Source of the DNA: Gammaproteobacteria bacterium
GTDB taxonomy: Bacteria; Pseudomonadota; Gammaproteobacteria; Granulosicoccales; Granulosicoccaceae
Reading direction: 5' to 3'
Assembly (NCBI GenBank): GCA_020444765.1
Contig: JAGRHW010000001.1
Location: 1-37,645 of the forward strand
DNA: 37,645 bases
Below the pieces are notes generated by a model. The model was not told the origin of the DNA and did no database searches. It saw nothing but the letters and a program-made list of their open reading frames with translations. Below are positions 12,624-20,854 of the stretch, piece after piece (position 1 is the stretch's first letter; every line of letters begins with the position of its first letter). A program made the translations under genes and the position numbers.

Positions 12624-13682
12624 ATGCGCGTCAAGTATATGCACATCGTTTTGCTCATTGTATTAGCAGGATTTTTAGTGCTGGTTGTGAGTGGTTGGTA
12701 CTTTTCAAGAGCGCTGCTGGACGGCATGGTTCTCCAATCCTTCGATCCTACCTGGTCGGATTCTTTGGCTGCGGATCTGAAAAGGAATTTTGTTGTAGTA
12801 TTGGCCGTGGTCTTTATTGGTATCTCAACGCTTACTATTTTCTTTACAGATCACTTTATCCTAAAGCCACTGAAACGGGTCATCGGAAAAAAAGAGCCGG
12901 CACCTGGCGGATTGTTTGTGTCAGAAGCGGATCGGCTGATCCAGGAAGTGTTGGCGCAACACGATAGAGAGGAAGTATTAGAGGCGCTCGTTCGTGAACG
13001 AACAAAAGAGCTTATATCTGCTAACCAAAAGCAGTCAGAACTTCTATTATCACTTTCAAACCACAGTGACAGTGAAGTCTCTAAAATTGGATCGGAAATC
13101 CATGATGAGCTTTGTGCTATGCAGGGTGTGTTAAAACGAAGAATGGAAATATATCTGCGCGACAACCCGGGGTTGGACGGAGAAATACAAAGGGCAATTC
13201 AAAATTGGATTGCGACGCTGATTGAGATAGATCAATGCGCGAGACAGATCATATCGCGGCGGCGAAATGCTGTTGCGGAGTACCTAGGGCTTGAGGCGGG
13301 GCTAAGAGACTCAATTGATTTTGCACGTTCGATATCAACACAACCCATCAGTTTCATTTTTTCAAATCAAAGCGATGCTCTCGAGTATGTAAGCCCGGTA
13401 TTGCATTACGACATACTTTCGATTGTCAGGGAGTGTATTGTTAATGCTACCAAACATTCACAGGCCTCAGTGATAAAGCTGATTGTGCGTGATGAGCCCC
13501 CAAATATTGTCTACATAATAAAGGATGATGGTATTGGTATGCAAAAATCGAATGCAGATCAGTTTACCGGCGGCATAGGGCTGGGCATCATACGTGAACG
13601 GTGTGAAAAGAAAGGCTTTGATTTTCACATTGAGTCAGGGGAGGGCGGTACTACCGTGCGCCTTTCTCACTCAATTCTTTGA
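12624..13682 (+). CDS. Membrane sensor histidine kinase, NarX/HPK7-like
   Basis: A 352-residue protein, eight bases after the relaxase stop and so probably in its operon. Two membrane helices (about 6-24 and 56-75) enclose a short periplasmic loop of about 30 residues. A coiled linker with an ALVRERTKELISANQKQSE stretch follows. The kinase core has the HPK7 H-box EIHDELCAMQG with H160, an N-box NATKHS at 274-279, DDGIGM at 301-306 and GIGLGIIRERC at 317-327. All key residues for ATP binding and phosphorelay are present. The obvious partner is the response regulator at 14222-14911, on the other strand. A role in controlling transfer is inferred from position. Confidence 0.88.
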   Translation: MRVKYMHIVLLIVLAGFLVLVVSGWYFSRALLDGMVLQSFDPTWSDSLAADLKRNFVVVLAVVFIGISTLTIFFTDHFILKPLKRVIGKKEPAPGGLFVSEADRLIQEVLAQHDREEVLEALVRERTKELISANQKQSELLLSLSNHSDSEVSKIGSEIHDELCAMQGVLKRRMEIYLRDNPGLDGEIQRAIQNWIATLIEIDQCARQIISRRRNAVAEYLGLEAGLRDSIDFARSISTQPISFIFSNQSDALEYVSPVLHYDILSIVRECIVNATKHSQASVIKLIVRDEPPNIVYIIKDDGIGMQKSNADQFTGGIGLGIIRERCEKKGFDFHIESGEGGTTVRLSHSIL

Positions 13683-13782
13683 AAACATTCAAAGTTCTTT
13701 ACAAAAATACTCATTGGCTATTGCTTATGTGTAAGTGTATGTGTATGTTTATATCACGTAGATGATTTGTGAGGATGTATCC

Positions 13783-14049
13783 GTGCCACAATTAGTGAGA
13801 AAGCAGATATCTCTGTCGGATGACAACGTAAAGAAATTGGAGATGCTCGCTACCGAGAAAGGATCCTCGGTAGCTGAGATCGTACGGTTGGCCATTGATG
13901 CTTACGACCCGCACGGTGCTTCTGGTATGCAGGTTCCGGAGCTTATGGAGTTGGTTTCTGCAAAACTCAAGGAGGCCATCGCTTCAACACGTAAAGCAAA
14001 CCGTGTGGTATCAAAAACACTGAAAAACCTCGACAAAGGAGCTGCATAA
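13783..14049 (+). CDS. Ribbon-helix-helix (CopG/Arc-like) DNA-binding protein
   Basis: The GTG at 13783 has GAGG seven bases upstream; the in-frame ATG at 13762 lacks a ribosome binding site. The 88-residue product begins with a strand (VRKQISLSDDNV), then two helices (KKLEMLATEKGSSVAEIVRLAIDAY), a clear ribbon-helix-helix domain in residues 5-40. The C-terminal half is helical and basic (SAKLKEAIASTRKANRVVSKTLKN). Such proteins act as antitoxins, partition repressors or relaxosome factors. It overlaps the next small gene by one base. Its location between sensor kinase and coupling-protein gene suggests regulation of transfer genes or a second oriT/partition factor. Confidence 0.7.
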   Translation: MPQLVRKQISLSDDNVKKLEMLATEKGSSVAEIVRLAIDAYDPHGASGMQVPELMELVSAKLKEAIASTRKANRVVSKTLKNLDKGAA

Positions 14050-14225
14050 TGGCGGGGTGGAAGGAGATGCTGGTTGATGTTCTCAAGCTCACGGATGAAG
14101 TGAAGCGGCTCAACGAGCAGGTTGAAAAGCTTTCAGATCGAACGTTTGATATAGACAAACGTGTCGTGCGTTTGGAAACCCTGGTCGAGTTTGCTCAAAA
14201 GAAACTTCCAAATAGGGAGGGCTAG
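14049..14225 (+). CDS. 58-residue coiled-coil protein
   Basis: The ATG overlaps the stop of the ribbon-helix-helix gene (TAATG), which indicates coupling. The product runs MAGWKEMLVDVLKLTDEV and continues as one long heptad-patterned helix (Leu/Val at a and d positions to about residue 50), ending KKLPNREG. The composition fits a short parallel coiled coil that oligomerises or pairs with its neighbour. There is no membrane segment. Its final four bases overlap the 3' end of the convergent response-regulator gene. No family is recognised. Confidence 0.6.
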   Translation: MAGWKEMLVDVLKLTDEVKRLNEQVEKLSDRTFDIDKRVVRLETLVEFAQKKLPNREG

Positions 14226-14911
14226 GGGAGGGCTGCTTTAAGGCCTGCCTTTTTAGCATGGGCCAGTAATTCTCGACGTTTCTTAAATCCTATCATTTTA
14301 AGTATTTTCGATACCTTGTTGTTTACTGAGTATGCAGATTGATACTCTAGTAGTTCTGCCGCCGCTTCGACATTCATTCCGTCGATAAGTAGAAGTTCAA
14401 TCAGCTCAATTTGATCATCTTTGAGTATCGTTAAATACGGATCATTGTAAGCTATGATCTTGTTTTTCACGGATTGGCTGAACCCAGGATCGATGATCAA
14501 CTCACCCCGGCTTAGCTTCACTAAATTCGTGAGCAATGTGTCAGCATCGGTGCGGATTTTGGACATAAAGCACCGCGCCCCTAGCCGGAAAGCATGTAGT
14601 ATCATCTGCTCATGCCTAAACTGAGTATGCACTGCAATATTTGCAGTAGGATTTCGATCCAATACTTCCTTGATCAGTTTGAATCCTGAAATCGGGACTT
14701 GTGGGTTTTCTGAGTCGGACAGGGGTACAAACTGATCTATCATCAAATCCATCACGATGACATCATATCGGTTTGGGTCCAATTCGAAACGTTGATGGAA
14801 TTCGGCCTGATCGGTTGCTGCATGCAACTCTTCTAACGCAGGCAGATCGCGCGTCAAATCCCTGAACATCGTTATCACTTCTGGGTTGTCCTCGACCAGC
14901 AGTATTCTCAT
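14222..14911 (-). CDS. Response regulator with receiver and LuxR/NarL-like helix-turn-helix
   Basis: A 229-residue protein. The receiver domain (1-135) has the acidic pair E7/D8, the phospho-acceptor D55 in YDVIVMDLMID, T96 in AVHTQF and K118 in FMSK. The receiver contains an insert around 58-75 (DQFVPLSDSENPQVP) not usual in small NarL proteins. The C-terminal part (about 155-225) is helical with a divergent helix-turn-helix (DDQIELIELLLIDGMNVEAAAELLEYQSAYSV split over two helices). It is transcribed towards the kinase gene and away from the coupling-protein gene at 15083, so its upstream region may serve both. It is probably the partner of the HPK7 kinase. Confidence 0.82.
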   Translation of the reverse strand: MRILLVEDNPEVITMFRDLTRDLPALEELHAATDQAEFHQRFELDPNRYDVIVMDLMIDQFVPLSDSENPQVPISGFKLIKEVLDRNPTANIAVHTQFRHEQMILHAFRLGARCFMSKIRTDADTLLTNLVKLSRGELIIDPGFSQSVKNKIIAYNDPYLTILKDDQIELIELLLIDGMNVEAAAELLEYQSAYSVNNKVSKILKMIGFKKRRELLAHAKKAGLKAALP

Positions 14912-15082
14912 CTGTAGCTCAATTTCCTGTAGACGATAGAAAAAAATAGTTGTACATTTATAATCGCATGTCTAAAGCCGGATTATAAAGACGCAATTTT
15001 GACGTGCTGCGCCTATGGTTTCGTCGTGTCGATTTGTTGGCTTTTGTAGGGATCTACCTTCATAACAGGATTGGTTAACATT

Positions 15083-16888
15083 ATGAGCGAAGTCGGCATC
15101 GGCTACAAAAAACCAAGTAATTTCAAGCCTCTAAAGGCACTGTTTATAATGTCGCTTGGTTTTTTTGCCGCCGGCGTGGTCTTAACACAGGGAATCGCCC
15201 ACCACTACCATTATGCCTCCTGGCTGGAAGGAAGAGTGTATGGAAATGTCTTCTGGCCCTGGGCAGGCTTCAGGTGGATACGTTCGCCGGCCTTTACGTT
15301 CGATATATCGACAATACCGTACCTGGTTGCGTCGATAGGGGCAGCCGTTTTTGGCCTGGTAGGCGGGATGGCGATGACAGGAGGTCTCAGTCGGCAAAAA
15401 ACACGCACCACACACGGGACATCACGATGGGCAGAACGTGCTGATATTGTCGAGGCAGGGCTGCTCGATGGCAATAACAAGCCAACCTCTCTGATCGTTG
15501 GTGGTTTTAAGACAAATCGTCGCGTTGAATTTCTAGCGCATAATGGCCCCGAATCCGTACTTGCTTATGCACCTAGCCGTTCGGGCAAAGGTGTTTCCCT
15601 CGTTATCCCGAATCTCCTTGCGTATGAGTCGAGTGTCTTTGTCCTCGATGTAAAAGGTGAATTATGGGATGCGACGGCAGGTTGGCGATCAAAGATGTGC
15701 GGCAACCATGTTCTATATCACGATCCGTGTTCGGGTGATCCCGGAAACTCGAAATTTAATCCGTTAGATGCCATCCGTGTTGGTACCGGCTACGAAATCA
15801 AAGATGCCCAAAACGTAGTCGAATATCTCGTCACGGAAAGGCGTGAGAACGGGAGTAGTGGCAGTGATCATTGGGTTAAATCAGCGCGGACATTGGTAAC
15901 CGGGGTCAGTTTGTTTTGTCTTCATGAGGCTTGGAACAAAGGAGAGCCCGTTGGACCGGGCGACATACTCGCAACCTTAAGTGATCCGGAGAGGGATCCA
16001 CGCCAGTTATTTGAAGACATGATGAATAATCGTCTGGGTCCTGCGGGGGGAGTGCATTCGGCCATTGCTTCTTTTGGCGCTGAAATGCAAGCGAAGGAAG
16101 CTAGAGAGCTTTCAGGCATTATCTCTACTGCTGTAACTTCACTGGCAATATTTAGGGATCCCATCCTGGCTGAAGCAACATCCAGAAGTGATTTCACCAT
16201 CTCTGACTTAGTAAGCAATGAGCGCCCGGTGACTCTGTATTTGATTATCAGACCCAGCGATCGTGACCGTTTAAACGATTATTTCGCCTTGATAGTTAAT
16301 TTACTTTGTCGCCGTTTGACTGAAGTTCTGCCGAACGCTGAAAACAATCGGCATGAATTACTGCTCATGCTCGATGAGTTCTCCTCATTACCGCCGATCC
16401 CAGCCGTGCAGCAGTCACTCGATATCTTCGCCGGCTATCGTATAAAGGCCTTCATCGTCATGCAAGACTACCAACGACTGGTGAAGTTGTACGGTCGAGA
16501 GGAGACCATATCGAGTAACTGTAAAGTACGGATCGCTTATCCGCCGAACCGGCATGAAACGGCTGAATATCTCAGTAAACAGACTGGAACTACAACTGTC
16601 TTGGAAGAATTCCGGAATACAAGTGGGAAACGGTTCGCGCCGATTGCATCTGGTGTTAGCAAAAACCAAAGTCTTTATTCGAGGCCACTGCTAACTGCAG
16701 ACGAAGTTACCAGGCTACCAGTGCCCAAGTTGGATGAAAATGATCGAATGATAGAGGCCGGGGCCTCGCTTGTGTTTTGTCGCGGTTGTTTTCCCATTTT
16801 GGGGATACAGACACCCTTCTTCTTCGATAAAACGCTTAACGAGCGGGCCAAACATCCTGCACCCGTTATGTCTGACGAGCTGCACTGA
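15083..16888 (+). CDS. traG: Type IV coupling protein, VirD4/TraG-like
   Basis: A 601-residue ATPase from the ATG at 15083; an in-frame TTG at 15071 is possible but has no spaced ribosome binding site. Two membrane helices lie at about 18-38 and 80-98. The nucleotide-binding domain starts near 115 with the HGTSRWA box (about 111-117). Walker A is APSRSGKGVS at 163-172, and Walker B is LLLMLDEFSSLPPI at about 424-437. It links the relaxosome to the secretion channel and powers DNA export. It opens the transfer-channel operon. The overall length and motif order match TraG of IncP and Ti plasmids. Confidence 0.93.
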   Translation: MSEVGIGYKKPSNFKPLKALFIMSLGFFAAGVVLTQGIAHHYHYASWLEGRVYGNVFWPWAGFRWIRSPAFTFDISTIPYLVASIGAAVFGLVGGMAMTGGLSRQKTRTTHGTSRWAERADIVEAGLLDGNNKPTSLIVGGFKTNRRVEFLAHNGPESVLAYAPSRSGKGVSLVIPNLLAYESSVFVLDVKGELWDATAGWRSKMCGNHVLYHDPCSGDPGNSKFNPLDAIRVGTGYEIKDAQNVVEYLVTERRENGSSGSDHWVKSARTLVTGVSLFCLHEAWNKGEPVGPGDILATLSDPERDPRQLFEDMMNNRLGPAGGVHSAIASFGAEMQAKEARELSGIISTAVTSLAIFRDPILAEATSRSDFTISDLVSNERPVTLYLIIRPSDRDRLNDYFALIVNLLCRRLTEVLPNAENNRHELLLMLDEFSSLPPIPAVQQSLDIFAGYRIKAFIVMQDYQRLVKLYGREETISSNCKVRIAYPPNRHETAEYLSKQTGTTTVLEEFRNTSGKRFAPIASGVSKNQSLYSRPLLTADEVTRLPVPKLDENDRMIEAGASLVFCRGCFPILGIQTPFFFDKTLNERAKHPAPVMSDELH

Positions 16889-16889
16889 G

Positions 16890-17426
16890 ATGATGATTAG
16901 TAGCTCGGGTATCCGATATATAGCGCTTGTAAGCATGAACTTTGTGTTGCTTTTATGGATTATTTCGTTATTTGGATTGGTTTTTAATCTGTCATCATCG
17001 GTAGAAATTGGCATTTATAACGAAACACCGATCCCAGATCCAATAAAGAAAAATACAATCATGTCACTTTGCTTGCCGACAGCTATTCAAAGTGATGTTT
17101 TCACCAACTTCGGGATACCAACCGGGGCAGGACGCTGTGGTGGGGTGCAGCCGATAGTTAAGAAGATTGTGGGAGAACCAGGCGACACCATATCCGTGAC
17201 CGAAAACGGCGTTATCGTTAACGGAACCTTGCTGCCTAATTCCACATTGTCAGAGGTGGTCATTAAAGGGTATGACTGGGGGAATATCTACAAGGATTAC
17301 ACTTTATCGAGTGGGGAATATTTCGTACTAGGAGATAAGCACCCAGATAGCCTCGACAGTCGATATTTTGGGCCAGTTAAAAAAACTTGGTTTATCGCAG
17401 CATTGGAACCCCTGTGGCTAATCTGA
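16890..17426 (+). CDS. traF: TraF-like S26 peptidase homologue lacking the catalytic serine
   Basis: A 178-residue protein, the same length as RP4 TraF, starting one base after the coupling-protein stop. A membrane helix covers about 8-35. TraF family members carry NxTPSxPxG with the nucleophilic Ser. Here residues 44-51 read NETPIPDP, so the Ser is Ile (or Pro in another alignment). The general-base region VKKIVGEPGD (90-99, K91/K92) is intact, as are the VLGDKHPDSLDSRYFGPV block with D156 and an NG strand between them. TraF of RP4 matures and cyclises the pilin. This protein should not do so by the normal mechanism. The next gene starts in its stop codon (TGATG). Confidence 0.82.
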   Translation: MMISSSGIRYIALVSMNFVLLLWIISLFGLVFNLSSSVEIGIYNETPIPDPIKKNTIMSLCLPTAIQSDVFTNFGIPTGAGRCGGVQPIVKKIVGEPGDTISVTENGVIVNGTLLPNSTLSEVVIKGYDWGNIYKDYTLSSGEYFVLGDKHPDSLDSRYFGPVKKTWFIAALEPLWLI

Positions 17427-18559
17427 TGTACTACACGGTTGCGGGGATTTCCGGGTTGTTATATGGATTTGGGGAAGGATACCTCAAGCTTGCATTTCTC
17501 ATTCTTTTTGCATTGCTAGGCGTTGCTCATAAAAGCAATTTTTTGCAGGTGCTCCGCGTGACCCTTGTTTTTTACGGTGTCGCTTGTATTCCATTATTTA
17601 TCCTGATAACAGATTTCACTACATCAAAAGTGAACCCGTTAGTCGGTTATCTCGTGGCCTGGTTGGTTTGCTCCGTGTTGACTGCCTTGTTTTTCGCTAA
17701 AGAGCGTACTTTTCTCGTGACCGTCGCTACGGTTATGGGCTTTTTGTTTCTATTCCTGTTGCCACCATTAGACATAATTACTTTTATGTCACCGTTATGG
17801 ATGGCAGGCCTGCTCTTCCCAGGAACAGGTTATGTCGGCTTGCTATTCCTTGTTTTACTCATAGCAAGTTTACTCAATCTACCAAAATTTCATGGCCAAG
17901 TTCTATCTCAGGCAACCCTAGCGGCGGCACTTGTCGGCAACGCAATCTTTCTGGTTTTTCTACCCATGAAAGTTGAGTCGGCTATTGATGGTGTATCAAC
18001 TGCCAGAGATAACGAAATAAGCAACGCAATGCCATTCGTTGTATTTCAACGATCGAGGGACTTTGTGGCGGCGGAGCAGAGTAGTGCAGAGGTTGTGATT
18101 TTTCCGGAAAACGCCTTCGGTGAGTGGACTGATGTAGGTGTTCGTAGTTACAGCAACCTGGATAACAAGACACTGCTGGCTGGCGCATTTGTACAAGACG
18201 ATGCGCGACAGCAATACGTCATTGGTGATTTCACCAATGGATCGGTGATCTATAGGCAGCGGCGACCATTGCCAAACATGATCCGGCCGGGAAGATGGGA
18301 TTCTGTAAACACGGAAGAATATGGGCCAAGCATCGTTAATTTATCGGGTAAACGAATGGCTTTCTTCATCTGTTGGGAAAGTTTAAGCCCCGTCACTGTG
18401 ATCGAAAGCCTTAAAAATAAACCTGATGTGATGGTGATGATAGCGAATACCGATTGGACGCACTCACTGCTTGCGGGGGACGCCATGATAATTCACATCA
18501 AGTCCTGGTCGCGGTTGTTTTCTGTGCCTATTGTGACTGCGGTAAATAGTCATGCTTGA
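17426..18559 (+). CDS. traB: TraB-like membrane protein with nitrilase (Lnt-like) domain
   Basis: A 377-residue protein that starts in the TraF stop codon; the TraF-TraB order is that of Ti plasmids. The first 190 residues are six or seven hydrophobic helices. The C-terminal part is a carbon-nitrogen hydrolase domain with the Glu in VIFPENAFGEW (codon near 18106) and the Cys in FFICWESLSP (codon 18371-18373). The lysine segment, usually YxKxxLVPFGE, appears here as YRQRRPLPNMIRPG, so the catalytic Lys may be missing. TraB of Ti plasmids aids conjugation by an unknown reaction. The gene overlaps virB1 by eight bases. Confidence 0.8.
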   Translation: MYYTVAGISGLLYGFGEGYLKLAFLILFALLGVAHKSNFLQVLRVTLVFYGVACIPLFILITDFTTSKVNPLVGYLVAWLVCSVLTALFFAKERTFLVTVATVMGFLFLFLLPPLDIITFMSPLWMAGLLFPGTGYVGLLFLVLLIASLLNLPKFHGQVLSQATLAAALVGNAIFLVFLPMKVESAIDGVSTARDNEISNAMPFVVFQRSRDFVAAEQSSAEVVIFPENAFGEWTDVGVRSYSNLDNKTLLAGAFVQDDARQQYVIGDFTNGSVIYRQRRPLPNMIRPGRWDSVNTEEYGPSIVNLSGKRMAFFICWESLSPVTVIESLKNKPDVMVMIANTDWTHSLLAGDAMIIHIKSWSRLFSVPIVTAVNSHA

Positions 18560-19100
18560 GTTTACAGCGCTTGCTTCATGTATAGCTCCCGGCGTCGATC
18601 CCGGCATCATGCGAGCAATCGTTGCACATGAGAGCCGTGGTGTTATCACGGCGATCAACGTGAACAAGCTCAATCGACGAGTTCCCGCACCAGTGAGCAT
18701 TGATGAGGCAGCCAAGGCGGCTAATTTATATATTGCCAAGGGCTATACCGTGGATATTGGTCTCACTCAAGCTAACAGCGAAAACCTCAAAAGGCTGAAA
18801 ATACCCTTGCAAAAGGCATTCGATCCCTGCACAAACCTAAAAATTGGATCCTATATCTATGCCGATGCGTTAAGCCGCTATCACAATAGAGGATATCGCG
18901 GCGAGACACTGCTACGGGTTGCACTAAGTGCTTACAACACAGGATCTCCAAAACAGGGATTTTTGAACGGGTATGTAGACAAGGTATGGAAACTCTATAA
19001 GCGTCTGACAGGACCTGGACCCTTGAGAAACGAGCAAGAGTTCCTGCTGCAGTCCGCACGCGAGGCCGAATTAGATGTCTTGGGAATAAAGAAGAAGTGA
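18552..19100 (+). CDS. virB1: VirB1-like lytic transglycosylase
   Basis: A 182-residue protein of the soluble lytic transglycosylase type. The catalytic Glu is E27 in IVAHES. The SLT motifs follow: AINVNKL near 34-40, a VDIGLTQANSENLKRL block near 61-76 and ALSAYNTGSP near 119-128. It cleaves peptidoglycan to let the secretion channel assemble. No N-terminal signal peptide is clear, although the first residues are hydrophobic; the start overlaps the end of traB by eight bases. The C-terminal 35 residues are charged and helical and may contact other subunits. Confidence 0.88.
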   Translation: MLEFTALASCIAPGVDPGIMRAIVAHESRGVITAINVNKLNRRVPAPVSIDEAAKAANLYIAKGYTVDIGLTQANSENLKRLKIPLQKAFDPCTNLKIGSYIYADALSRYHNRGYRGETLLRVALSAYNTGSPKQGFLNGYVDKVWKLYKRLTGPGPLRNEQEFLLQSAREAELDVLGIKKK

Positions 19101-19101
19101 C

Positions 19102-20088
19102 ATGGTAGTAGAATCAGAAAACATACTCGGTAGTATCAGAAAGCATGATCGATTGGTGACGAAGTTGCGTCGGGAACTTCGTGAGTTTGCTCAATACCTC
19201 GATGACCCTGTTGTGACTGAAATCATGCTGAATTCAGATGGTCGAGTTTGGGTACAAAAATCAGGTGCTGGCGCTGTGCCTGTTGGAACAATGAGTGCCA
19301 ACCAGGCGCAGGCATTTTTGTCCTCGGTTGCAGCATCGTTAAATGAAATCGTCACACGTGAAGATCCACGAATCAACGGCGTTTTAGCAATAGATGGATC
19401 GCGGATAAGTGGACAGATATCACCCATCTCACAAACACCCACATTCACGATTCGTAAGCACGATAAAACGAAAAAACGGTTGGACTTTTTTATCAACCAA
19501 GGTGTTATGACACCCAATCAACATAGCTATATCTGTAGGGCTATCGAGGCTAAGAAAAACATTGTTGTTGTTGGATCCACGGGATCCGGAAAAACATTCC
19601 TAACCAACGCTTTACTGCACGAACTTTCGTGCCTCTGTCCACACGATCGCGTCCTCACTATAGAAGATGTTTGTGAGCTGAATGTAAGCAGCGAGAACTA
19701 CGTGTCTTGGTATACCTCTCCGACGGTCGATTTACGCGGTCTGCTGCACGAATCACTACGTGCGAAGCCGGACCGTATCGTCGTTGGTGAGGTTCGGGGA
19801 GGCGAGTGCTACCAGATGCTGAAATTATGGAATACCGGGCATTCGGGTGGTTTTTCGACGATACATGCAAACCGAGGATTGCGCGATGGTCTGTCCCGAC
19901 TGGAATTGATGTGCGCCGAGTCGCCGGAAACGGCAGGTCTTGGTTCTGAGTGGATTCGGCGACTGGTCGCCGAAGTTGTGGATGTTCTTGTGGTTATCAC
20001 TTATCAAGGAGGCAAACGAAAGCTGGAGAATTTAGTAGAAGTTGTTGGTGTTGATGATCATTGCGAGTATCTCGTCAATGCAATTTAA
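19102..20088 (+). CDS. trbB: VirB11/TrbB-like secretion ATPase
   Basis: A 328-residue hexameric traffic ATPase. The N-terminal domain spans about 1-135. Walker A is GSTGSGKT at 158-165. An Asp box (LTIEDVCEL) follows near 190-199. Then come a Walker B region with RIVVGEVRGGECYQML and the His box HSGGFSTIHAN near 246-256. It drives pilus and channel assembly in the cytoplasm together with VirB4. The ATG is two bases after the virB1 stop. It begins the run B-C-D-E-J-L-F-G-I, the Ti trb order, which supports the trb name. Confidence 0.93.
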   Translation: MVVESENILGSIRKHDRLVTKLRRELREFAQYLDDPVVTEIMLNSDGRVWVQKSGAGAVPVGTMSANQAQAFLSSVAASLNEIVTREDPRINGVLAIDGSRISGQISPISQTPTFTIRKHDKTKKRLDFFINQGVMTPNQHSYICRAIEAKKNIVVVGSTGSGKTFLTNALLHELSCLCPHDRVLTIEDVCELNVSSENYVSWYTSPTVDLRGLLHESLRAKPDRIVVGEVRGGECYQMLKLWNTGHSGGFSTIHANRGLRDGLSRLELMCAESPETAGLGSEWIRRLVAEVVDVLVVITYQGGKRKLENLVEVVGVDDHCEYLVNAI

Positions 20089-20106
20089 AACATGTATGGA
20101 GAAATT

Positions 20107-20562
20107 ATGAACTTAAAATTCGTGCGGTATTTATTGCTCGGTGGTGTGCTTTTGTCAATGTCTACCCCATTGTTTGCAGCAGCCACCGGAGGCGGAGCAC
20201 TGCCGTGGGAAGCCCCACTGACTGCTCTTGTAACATCAATTACGGGACCCGTTGCATTCTCAATTGCAGTGATTGGGATAGTGATTGCAGGCGGCATGTT
20301 GATCTTCGGGGCGGATCTTAACCGCTTCGGTCAGGCCATCATTTATCTCGTCCTTGTGATCGGGTTTATGGTCGTGGCAACGAACTTGATGCAATCACTG
20401 TTCGGCCTCGGAGCACTTCCTGGCGCCGGAAGCCTGATCGCTTTTGTGACCATAGGCGCCGTGATGCTCAGTGCAGTTGCTGCTGCATTACAGCTCAGGG
20501 CTATGTCCATTTATTTGGAAAAACGAGGTGGGATCAATGGAGCAGGGGTCGTCGCTGCATAA
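20107..20562 (+). CDS. trbC: VirB2/TrbC-like pilin
   Basis: A 151-residue precursor from the ATG at 20107, which has GGAG seven bases upstream. A signal peptide (about 1-24, ending PLFAAA) precedes a Gly/Ala/Pro-rich stretch (ATGGGALPWEAPLT). Two hydrophobic helices follow (about 45-68 and 74-95), a third lies near 108-135, and the tail ends GINGAGVVAA. Pilins of this type have two helices, and the extra C-terminal helix is somewhat long. In IncP plasmids the pilin is cyclised by TraF, whose homologue here lacks the serine. The gene overlaps virB3 by 26 bases. Confidence 0.85.
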   Translation: MNLKFVRYLLLGGVLLSMSTPLFAAATGGGALPWEAPLTALVTSITGPVAFSIAVIGIVIAGGMLIFGADLNRFGQAIIYLVLVIGFMVVATNLMQSLFGLGALPGAGSLIAFVTIGAVMLSAVAAALQLRAMSIYLEKRGGINGAGVVAA

Positions 20563-20854
20563 AGTCCCCTTCCATAAGGCTCTCGCTCGACAAAACCATG
20601 TGTTTGGTGCAGAGCGGGAGCCTGCTCTTTTGGTTGGACTTATGAGCTTTACGTTGATGTTCATCGGCATGACCTGGTTGACCTTTTTCATTGGAATGTT
20701 GTTTTGGAGTTTGGCCATCGGAGGTTTACGACTGGCGGCTCGATCACATCCCCAAATGACCAAGGTTTATATGCGGTCGTTGAAATACAAAAAATTCTAT
20801 GGCGCCGAGGAGCGATTTCCTTTGCCGAAACCCTGGAGTCAGCTTCGTGATTAA
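20537..20854 (+). CDS. trbD: VirB3/TrbD-like inner-membrane protein
   Basis: A 105-residue protein. The ATG at 20537 has AGGTGGG just upstream and lies inside the end of the pilin gene. It shows a short N-terminal region with a KALARQNHVFGAEREP segment, typical of TrbD/VirB3, then one or two hydrophobic helices (about 33-66) and a basic C-terminus (YMRSLKYKKFYGAEERFPL). It is a membrane partner of the VirB4 ATPase. The stop overlaps the likely GTG start of virB4 by eight bases. Confidence 0.85.
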   Translation: MEQGSSLHKVPFHKALARQNHVFGAEREPALLVGLMSFTLMFIGMTWLTFFIGMLFWSLAIGGLRLAARSHPQMTKVYMRSLKYKKFYGAEERFPLPKPWSQLRD

